Part shown: in pieces, positions 56,301-64,000 of the stretch
Layout of the letters: each line of letters opens with the position of its first letter
Numbering within the stretch: the first letter of the stretch is position 1
Source of the DNA: Dichomitus squalens LYAD-421 SS1
Lineage: Eukaryota; Basidiomycota; Agaricomycetes; Polyporales; Polyporaceae
Direction: 5' to 3'
NCBI RefSeq assembly: GCF_000275845.1
Contig: NW_006766887.1
Location: 1,136,770-1,200,769, forward strand
DNA: 64,000 nt
Position numbers and translations under genes: made by a program
Notes under the pieces: generated by a model
What the model saw: the letters and a program-made list of their open reading frames with translations, nothing else
Databases searched by the model: none
Told to the model about the DNA's origin: nothing

Positions 56301-56541
56301 ACCCAGCTTCGGGCCCGCGCCGCCCAAGGAGAAGGAGAAAGATAGAGAGCGCAAGAAGAAGAAGCGGAAGGAAAAGCATGGGGAGGATGAAGACGATAGC
56401 ATGTGGGTGGAAAAGCCTGCGCCGGAGGTCGTCAAGAACCTCCCAATGCCTACGAGCGCTGCTGCTGGGGTGGGGATGCAAGTCGATGGAGATGAGGCGG
56501 GTCCGCAGAGAGGGCGGAAACGCGCGATCGACTTTATGTAG
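53390..56541 (+). CDS. GPATCH1: G-patch protein, GPATCH1-like
   Basis: About eight exons, roughly 930 residues. The start [20 protein letters not shown] is followed by the family-specific N-terminal (DUF1604) region: [40 protein letters not shown] and [14 protein letters not shown], then [19 protein letters not shown]. The G-patch is [19 protein letters not shown]. Further: [76 protein letters not shown] and [20 protein letters not shown]. The tail is Lys-rich ([20 protein letters not shown]). Homologues act in pre-mRNA splicing as partners and activators of DEAH helicases. Nuclear location is expected. It ends only 70 bp from the end of MAK11. Confidence 0.92.
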
Positions 56542-56611
56542 AGCGTTCAGATTGCTATCGTATCATGCTGTGCGGACTGTAATATATCCTGCTGTAACCG
56601 TACTAGTCAGA

Positions 56612-58315
56612 CTACTCGTCTTCTGACTCTCCGTCGCCTTCCTCCTCCGCTTCCTCTTCCTCCTCGTCACCTCCGTCTGCATCGTCCTGGAGGCCGAAGT
56701 CGTCCTCGTCGGCTTCAGCGTCCTCCTCGTCACCGTCGACTTCACGTTTGCGCTTGCCGTTGGTGGATGCAATCGCGACGACATCTCCCTCGGCTAGGGT
56801 GAGACAAGTGAGACGCGTCTTTTTAGTGTCGTACTCGGCGACAGGTTGAAGCTGGGTCTTCTCCTCTGAAGATACAGGGAGCGCGGCAAGGTCGTACAAG
56901 CGAATCTTGCCATCTGAGGAGATTGTGCAAACGACAGTCGTGGATGTGCGAGACGCGCTCGCGGGGAGGGCAATTTGTATGGTATCAATGGCCTTCACGC
57001 TGGAAATGATCATGTCAACCAGAGACAAAGTATAGGAACAGAAAGACGGACCGATTGGTATGGCCGACCATTTCGGCGATGATGGACGGAAGTTTTGTTC
57101 GGTCTTTGGGGACATCGTACACGGAAAGCTTCTTGTCCTCCGCCCCGGCGAGAAGGAGTTCACCTTCGCCTTCAGTGCGTTTGCAGAATTTGATGTCATG
57201 TAGTCGGGAGGGATGGATGATGGTATGAAGAAGGGCCATCTCCTATGAATGCAATAGATATGACGATTGCGACGGGAGGCACGACTAGCCGTAGTACTTA
57301 CCGTGGAGTAGATCTCAATGGTGTTTTGCGCTTGTACAGCAAAGATGGACCCATCCGTCGACCAACGTACAAGTTCGCCCTCTGCGAAGATATCAGACAG
57401 GATCCGGTGAAGCACCCGAAGTGACACGCACCCTTGCCAATCTTCGTGCTCGCAGAACCCTTCCCTCGCATGAGATCCCACATACGCAATGTCCTATCCT
57501 TCCCAACGCTCAGCGCGACCTTACAAGACTGGTGTACGGCGACGGAATTGACGCGTCCTTTGTGTCCCTTCAGTTCCCGAAGTACTGCCCAGTCGCGCGC
57601 GCGGAAGAGGCATAACGTCCCGTCTTCTGAAGCGGACAAGAGATGGGATCGTGAAGGAAACTCGAGGTGTGTTATGGAACCTGAAGCGATCGAGATAAGT
57701 GCGTGGTTCTAGAGGTGAATATAAAGATCACGTGCCTTGGTGCTGCATGAGACCACCCAGCTCCTTTCGTCTCCTCAAGTCCCACACCTTGATGATTTCG
57801 TCTGCGCTCCCTGTAGCGAGCCACTTTCCTCCGTGAGGCGAAGCAGCAACAGACTTGATGCATGACATATGGGCGGGAAAGATGAATATTGGCTTGATGT
57901 CGAACGTGTATGCAGATGAGGGCTCGTCGGAAGAGACAGTGCCCGCGAGACCATAGAGTAACTTTTCATAAGAGCCGGCGATGACTTTGAAAGACGTAGG
58001 CAGAAGTGTAGAGGAGCTAGGATCAGACGTCGCGGTGGTAAAAACACTAGTAGCCTTCTTGTGTTTCTTGAGGATGGATGGTGATGTAGCTGCCCGTTCC
58101 TTCCCCTTCGCTTTGAGCGAGAGTTTCGGTGCGTCCGAGAGGTCGGGACGAGATTGCGCCTTAGCAGCTATAACCCTGTTCTTGGGAGACTTTGGAGACT
58201 CGACGCTCACCCGAGCCTTCTTCTTCAGGCTGGGCTTCGCTGCGAGAGAGGAACTTTTGGTAGAACGAGCCGACATGGAGAGCAGGGAACGGGTGTGTGC
58301 CAAAAAAATCCTCAT
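56612..58315 (-). CDS. MAK11: Mak11 / PAK1IP1, WD40 ribosome biogenesis factor
   Basis: Nucleolar WD40 protein needed for 60S subunit assembly. Six or so exons, about 480 residues. The N-terminus is basic and low-complexity (KSSSLAAKPSLKKKARVSVE). WD repeats include: SYEKLLYGLAG, FIFPAHMSCIKSVAASPHGG with GSADEIIKVWDLRRRKELG, LSASEDGTLCLFRARDW, LKGHKGRVNSVAVHQSCKVA with VGKDRTLRMWDLMRGK, and ELVRWSTDGSIFAVQ. HTIIHPSRLHDIKFC, VKAIDTIQIAL and TISSDGKIRLYDLAAL follow. The tail is a long acidic run after GKRKREVDGDEED. Two in-frame starts are possible, 58315 and 58276; MSARSTKSSS from the second is the more likely. It is divergent from HER2, with 130-170 bp between the starts. Confidence 0.92.
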
Positions 58316-58445
58316 ACAGGAAATGGCGGTTGTTTGCTCATATTAGGATCACAAGCCTTTGGACAACAAATGAAAACAACGCGCGACGCGGACAGAAAAG
58401 CCACATGCCCAGACTGCGAGTCCGCCGCCACTACCGCGGCGGAAA

Positions 58446-60363
58446 ATGATCTCTCGCTCTCCCTCGAGATTCTGCAGGCTACATGAGACTATCAGACCAT
58501 ATCAAAGGAATGTCTCTAGTCCGGCTCGGGCTCACCCTACCAACGCGCTAGTCGGACCGCTCGGGACTTCCTCGTACCCATTGTCTGGAGCTGGACCCCT
58601 AGTAGGATTGCGTCTGGCAGTGAAGGACAATATATGCACCAAGTCACTGCCAACAACATGCTCGTCTAAAGTGCTTCAGGACTATCATTCTCCCTTTGAC
58701 GCGACAGTCGTTTCATTGCTCTGGAATAACGGCGCGGAGATTGTTGGGAAGGCGAACTGTGATGAATTCGGGATGGGGCGAGTATATGTCTGCTTCAGAA
58801 CAGGTATATCCTCATACATAGCAGATCCCTCAACCTGTACTCGGTCCATGGTCCTGTAGTTAACCCCTTCGGTTTGCAAGGAGAAGAATCCGCCGCGGAA
58901 CGGAGATCTGCGGGAGGTAGTTCGGGTGGAAGTGCTGCCGCAGTCGCTGCTGGCCTATGCGAAGCGTACGTGTTGTCAAGACCGCCATTTACGTTTGCGC
59001 TGAAGCTGCATGAAGGATAGCGCCTTAGGTACGGACACCGGCGGTTCTGTGCGATTACCAGCCTCGTATTGTGGAGTTGTAGGCATGAAGCCTTCATACG
59101 GTATCATTAGCAGGTGAGCACGCATCGATCAGAGACAAGTTGTGTACTCCGTTTTATGTCTGGTTGGCTGCAGATGGGGTGTCGTTTCCTTCGCCGACAG
59201 TCTGGACTGCGTAGGCGTTCTCGCGCGAGACATTGACACTACCAGACGTGTCCATGGTACGTTACTGGTTCTCCTCCCGTGGTGCTCATACTCACGATTT
59301 CATCAAAGACAGCCTAGCTGTCTGGGACCACAGAGATCCAACGGCCGCCCCTCTCCATGTGAGGACAAGAGCTAAAGGCGTCAGCGAGAGTGCCCTCGAG
59401 TACCTCAAGAGCGAAACCCTTGCCGGCCTTCGAATAGGTGTTCCGCGGGTACGTGTATGCTTCCACGCGTGATGAACTTTGCTGACATTAAGGATAGGAG
59501 TACTTCCCGAGCGAACTGGAGCAAAGCGTAGTCGCACCCCTTCGCAGCCTTCTGAACCAGCTACGAGCTCGCGGGGCGACCATCGTTCCGGTGTCCCTCC
59601 CCTCGACACCATACGCTCTGAGCGCGTACTACGTCATCTCCAGCGCCGAAGCCAGTAGCAACCTCGCAAGGTACGACGGAATTGAGTATGGTGAGCAGTC
59701 GTGTCGCACCGTTATTTGACGCAATGCTGAACGTGCGCCCCAGGTATGCGCGTCGAGCCACCTCCAGGCGCGAACTTCACAAAAACTGCCAACGTCTACG
59801 CATATACTCGATCACAAGGGTTCGGTAGGGAAGTCCAGCGGCGCATACTGCTGGGCACCTATGCGCTGTCGGCTGAGTGGGTGGTCCGCTCATACGAAGA
59901 TGTTTATGGCCGGAGCTGACGTCTCGCATGCTACAGCGCTTTTGAGAACTACTTCCTGCAAGCCCAGCGGGTGCGCAAGCTCATCAAGGCTGACTTCGAC
60001 CGTGTCTTCTGTATTCCCAGCGTGCTCAACTCGCCATCAAGCCCTATATCGGCTGGTCCATCAGAGGGCGTCCACGTCCTAATTCATCCTTCTGCGATTC
60101 GGACTGCCCCTGCCCTCCCAACCTTAGACAGCGAGGGTAATCCAGAGGACGGAACAGACGCGCCCACGTCTACCCTCGACGCGTATGTGCAGGACGTGAT
60201 GACTGTCCCTGCGTCGCTAGCGGGTCTCCCGGCTTTGAGTATCCCGGCGGGCACGGGCGCCGATGGATGGCCGATCGGCGTCAGCGTAGTGGGACAGTGG
60301 GGTAGTGATGAGTTGGTGTTGAAGGTCGGAGAGATCATAGAAAGATGTCGGGGAGATACTTGA
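58446..60363 (+). CDS. HER2: mitochondrial glutamyl-tRNA(Gln) amidotransferase subunit A
   Basis: Catalytic subunit of the mitochondrial GatFAB-type complex that turns Glu-tRNA(Gln) into Gln-tRNA(Gln). About nine exons. The basic start [20 protein letters not shown] suggests a mitochondrial presequence. The amidase Ser-cisSer-Lys triad is visible: Lys in [11 protein letters not shown], cis-Ser in [14 protein letters not shown], and the nucleophile in [16 protein letters not shown]. Then [77 protein letters not shown] and [19 protein letters not shown]. The frame between EFGMG and [16 protein letters not shown] requires a 44-nt intron (58778-58821) with a GC donor (GG|GCGAGT). Otherwise intact. 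Length about 500 residues, normal. Confidence 0.92.
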
Positions 60364-60471
60364 AGGTAGTGCGTATCTCAGGTGAGTAGTTCTCGCCTTT
60401 AAATTAGTGGGTACTCTGCAGCTACTCAGATAATATCAACTTCAGATACTAGTACAACAATCAACCGAGCC

Positions 60472-62345
60472 CTATAGCGGAATGCCAGACAAATCCAACT
60501 CGACCTACGACATCGCGTCAGCGTTTGTCTTGCAGTTGGCGTTGAGTGGACTCGAGAGCTCACCTGCGAGATCACTCTATCCACGGCATCAGCGTAGCTC
60601 TGCAGCAATCCCGATGCCCATTCAAGCCGATCCGACATGGAGCAGAAGAACAGGGGCGGCGTCTGGGTGGCTGCCGGGTATTGCCCATTGTAATTCATAC
60701 CCAAGGTCTGGCTACCGTGGATTCCCCACTGGCCTCCTCCATACCCACCAGGCGAGCTCACCTGGGCAAGTGTGCTTTGCGCATGCATGCCGTCCATGAC
60801 TAAGCCCACCAAGCTCATATCGCCCGTGAAGGCCTTCCCACACGGGCGCTTGTCTAGCATATCCTTAATCTTCTGAAACACGGATCTGAAGTCGGAGGAC
60901 GGGACGTGGGTGGATATGCCCGTCGGACAGCGGGTACGGCATGCGCACTGGTCATCGTGGCAGGGGCGCTCGCGAGTGAATTGGAGATGCTGCGTCGCTG
61001 CGTTGCGATGCTTGCCGACGTAGGACAGGAGGCGGCGGTAAGCTAGGGAGCCCGCGGACTCCATTTCCGGAACGTAGAGCGAGTGCACGTTCTTGCCGCT
61101 GGGACTCTCTGCGATGAGCCGGGCGCAACTACGCACTTCATCCGCCAGTCTGAGTGCGACCGCGTGGAAGAAGAACCGGAAGGGATCCTTCTCAGCGAAC
61201 GACATCCAGTAGGCCTGGACGGCCTCATCTGCCGCGTCGTTCAGCTCGTATTTCTTCAATGCGGCCAGGACTTCGAGGAAGAGGTCCGGTGAGTCGGTGA
61301 AACGGGGATGCTTTCCTGGGTAGCAAAAGCGGAGGAGAGGCCCCACAATAGCGCTCCTCTCTCTCATGATGTATACGGGCAGCTCCGCGGTGCCAGGTTC
61401 CCGTTGCGGCTGGTCTCGGGCAATGATCTGGAGCATTCGGGGAGAAGCGAGCTGAATGACTTGCAGGTGGACTGTGTAGTCAATGGCAATGGTGTCAGAT
61501 GTCCTAAGAACGGTGTCGCCGCTGGTGAACGACGACGCTGCTGGAGTTTCTACGGTCTCCTGATCCACGTACTGAGGAGGACCTCGACATATCGGCTCTA
61601 TGCCGCTGAAGTCGATCCTCCCTTGATGAACGAAGGCCTGCTGCAGGCGGATGACTCTGAGGCGGTGGTATGCCCCCGCGCTAACGGTGTCCATTTCGGG
61701 ACAAGGAACGTCCTCCTTGACTGGCACGCGGCCCTTCGAGACCGCCGTCTTCGCCGCCTCTTTCGCTTCCTCCTCTAGATCCAGAGCGCAAGCGACTGCA
61801 AAGACGTGGAGGGGACCATTGTCGAGGAACCGAGGCTGGACAAGCGTCCTCCTCATCGCATCGACAACAGGCGGAGATATGTACTTCTGGCCCGCAGCTA
61901 GGACCTTGTGTAGGTGGGAAAGAGATCCAACCTCTATCTGGGCAGCGGTGTGGGGATAGCAGACGCGTAGGAACGTGTCCATGGTCTCGCTGTCTTCTGA
62001 TACGGAGACCCCGTTCTCAGGCACTGGCCTCTCCTCGGGCTCTGGTGATGCATCGTCCTTGTGTACCGGAACCATGTCGCTCTCAGACACTGGTACATGG
62101 TCCTCTGCTGGGGATACTGGCGCGTTTGACACCGGCGGTGAATCTCTGATGTGTGCATGTTTCTGAGGTTTTGGCAAGGCAAACATGCTTTCGAAGTGTT
62201 CGGATGCGAGTGTCAGGATGGAGCGAAAAACGCGGAATTGGACACTGTCGACGGTGGTGATCACAAAGTCAGCGTCCTCTCTGTTGAATGGGGCTGTCGC
62301 CTCCCTGATGACGGGAGCCTCTGCCGCAGCTAAGTCCTCTGCCAT
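60472..62345 (-). CDS. BTB/POZ domain protein
   Basis: Exons 62345-60564 and 60504-60472 with a 59-nt phase 0 intron (GTGAGC...GTAG) give 604 residues ending in VELDLSGIPL; reading through the intron would add an unrelated tail. BTB-like region 1 spans about residues 20-170 (NREDADFVITTVDSVQFRVF, LASEHFESMF, LRVCYPHTAAQIEVGS), interrupted by an acidic, proline-rich insert of about 70 residues. A second degenerate BTB-like copy lies near residues 290-400 (DTIAIDYTVHLQVIQLASPR, GPLLRFCYPGKHPRF). Both are followed by helices typical of Agaricomycete BTB proteins (LHVFAVACALDLEEEAKEA; FRFFFHAVALRLADE). Role unknown; BTB domains usually mediate protein contacts or recruit Cullin-3 ligases. It ends 108 bp from the end of HER2. 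Confidence 0.85.
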
Positions 62346-62811
62346 GATGTACTACGGTTGTACCAGGAGTAGACGTAAGTCGTCGCGCTGCATGATCAGC
62401 CGCAGCAACCAACATACAGCTTTCTCCCGAAGTCGTCGATACTGCTTCGTCACGGCGACGAATGACTAGTACCTCCAATGTTAGCTGTCTTCACCAGATG
62501 CCTAGGCTGCTGCAGTTTCCATACCTGATACCCCAGCCTGATCCAATGTTTCCAAAACTCGAAAACTCCGACGGAGTCGACGTCCTCGCGTGAAGAAAAA
62601 GAAAGATAAGTAGATTGTGCGGATTAGCTGGGAGGTGATATGTATGATAACGTGTGGGAACCTCACGTACATATCGCTGCTTGGAACGCGGCAAGAGGGC
62701 CGGACTCGCTCTCATCCTCGGACAGCGCGGCAATATCTACATATAACGGACTGTACGGGTCATACACCTCCCGTCTTGGACACCCACATTCGTAGCTGAC
62801 CCTTTTCTATC
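62346..62811. other. divergent intergenic region
   Basis: About 470 bp between the BTB gene start and the urate oxidase relic start. No TATA box or other element stands out. Confidence 0.4.
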
Positions 62812-64000
62812 ATGTCTTAACGTTCAACGAGTCCTATCTCTCGCACGCCCACCACGGCAAGGACAAGGTTCGCATACTCCCCGTTTTCCGGGACGGGGCC
62901 TGGCACAGCATTGTCGAGTGCAACGTCACCGTTCTTGTAGAGGGCGACATCGACATCAGGTGTGTTTTTACTGACTGTGCTCTCTAATGCGCGACATCGT
63001 ACCAATTTCCCCAAACTCTGATGCAGCTATACACAAGCTGATAATTTCGTCGTCGTCGCGACTGGCTCGCGTGCGGCGCGTGGGTGCTATCGATACCCCA
63101 TTCGATATCCATCGTCCAACGTTCTGACATCTGTCTGTCGCGCTCAGCGAAGATCATCAACTGTTATAGGCGCATCTCATACAGTTGCATTCCCCGCGCT
63201 CTGCTCATCTGACTTCCCTCGCGCGCCTCGAGCTCCGTGCAGAACAGACGTCGCGAAGACGTCTCCACATGTCCTCGTCCCGAAACGCTTCGCTCTCCAC
63301 CTTAGATCACCCATAGTCTCCAAGTATGCGCACTTGCACAAGGCGTTCACCACGTGGAGCAGCTGCGATGGCAGCACGTCCCTACCTCCCAGGGGCCAAG
63401 CCAGACTCCTAAGGAGCATTCGCATGCGTTCTACCGGGACGGCGACGAGAGGCGTACCGTGGAAGTCAAGGTATGCATCATCATCCGCATTATGGCCATG
63501 CAGGAGGTACTCACCATTCACCACTTCTGGTCTGGAAATTTTCTACGGGCGTACGTACACATGCCCTCTTGTCCGGATAGATTGACGCGTCTGCCGGAAA
63601 GGACAAGATTGTCACTCGCGTGACTTCGGGACTGAAGGACCTGCTCGTCATCAAGACGACGGGCTCTGCATTCGAGTCTTTTGTTCGCGATGAGTATACT
63701 GCCGTCGTCGAGTTTACGACTGTATCTTCTCGACCTCAATCGGTGTCACCTACATATACTTCCGCGCCGAGAGTCAGCGTCCCAAAACCCGCAGACGGGC
63801 AGGGTAAGGTCTTTGATGCGCCATTCTCTGGGGATACCGCAAAGGGGACGCCGTGGGATGTGGAAGAGAGTGCGAGTGTACTGTATACAGGTCAGATGAA
63901 AGCTTTCGTGTTTGATCCCCTGTTTCAACGTTTGACTCGATCTTGATTGGATAGGCGACGCTCTACAAGATGGGCCAACGTATCATCGCAGAGAACTCGC
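62812..64000 (+). pseudogene. urate oxidase relic, cut by the window edge
   Basis: Urate oxidase opens the uric acid ring in peroxisomes and releases H2O2. Clear family segments: LSHAHHGKDKVRIL, VTVLVEGDIDISYTQADNFV, VAKTSPHVLVPKRFALHL, VSKYAHLHKAFTT, VEQLRWQHV, EHSHAFYRDGDERRTVEVK, GLKDLLVIKTTGSAFESFVR and, at the edge, ATLYKMGQRIIAENS. Lesions: the only fitting ATG (62812) runs into TAA two codons later, and the family frame starts two bases off. One base is lost near 63353 (FTT to VEQLRW), and one near 63712 (before IFSTSIG). About 20 residues are missing between TPWD and ESAS near 63860. Intron borders mostly survive, so decay is recent. Indel errors in the assembly cannot be excluded for single sites, but a block loss plus three frame breaks argue for a pseudogene. 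Confidence 0.82.

Overview
The window is nuclear DNA of a basidiomycete fungus, most likely an Agaricomycete of polypore type. Genes are split by many short introns (about 45-85 nt), GC is fairly high, and several families typical of Agaricomycetes occur: a DUF6534 membrane protein, a HET-domain gene, small cysteine-rich secreted proteins, a BTB protein, a Ure2p-type GST and a P450. A U6 snRNA gene confirms a eukaryotic genome. No CRISPR, operon or tRNA was found. Species cannot be read from the sequence.

Layout. 0.6-1.1 kb: small cysteine-rich secreted protein SSP-A (+). 2.7-4.3 kb: medium-chain reductase (+). 5.1-5.6 kb: small two-pass membrane protein (+). 5.7-8.9 kb: lanosterol synthase ERG7 (-), with U6 snRNA (-) just upstream. 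9.5-12.4 kb: a long secreted protein with a histidine-rich tandem-repeat domain (-). 13.7-15.8 kb: DUF6534 protein (+). 16.0-18.3 kb: GH5 glucanase (-). 19.7-21.9 kb: decayed HET-domain gene (+). 22.8-23.9 kb: secreted class 3 lipase (+). 24.0-26.1 kb: cytochrome P450 (-). 26.9-28.1 kb: catalase relic (-). 28.8-30.3 kb: tRNA m3C methyltransferase (-), divergent from a very large Rho GEF with two DH-like domains (30.7-37.1 kb, +). 37.6-38.0 kb: fold-back element. 38.2-38.6 kb: small basic protein (+). 39.2-39.6 kb: SSP-B (-), an inverted paralogue of SSP-A.

39.6-46.8 kb is gene-poor and holds a MITE-like element at 43 kb and a GST (43.8-44.6 kb, -). Then come an HMG-box protein (46.8-47.5 kb, +), an amino acid permease (48.1-50.4 kb, -), another gene-poor stretch, and a compact housekeeping block: GPATCH1-like (+), MAK11 (-), mitochondrial GatA/HER2 (+), a BTB protein (-). 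A broken urate oxidase (+) runs off the right edge.

How it fits together. Housekeeping genes (ERG7, U6, TRM140, Rho GEF, GPATCH1, MAK11, HER2) are intact and sit close to neighbours in convergent or divergent pairs. Accessory genes (secreted proteins, GH5, lipase, P450, HET) lie between them with relics and repeats. Three genes are visibly broken: HET, catalase and urate oxidase. The last two are partner peroxisomal activities. The most unusual intact gene is the histidine-rich repeat protein. Exon borders were placed by eye from splice motifs, reading frame and family conservation, so they are approximate unless explicit positions are given.
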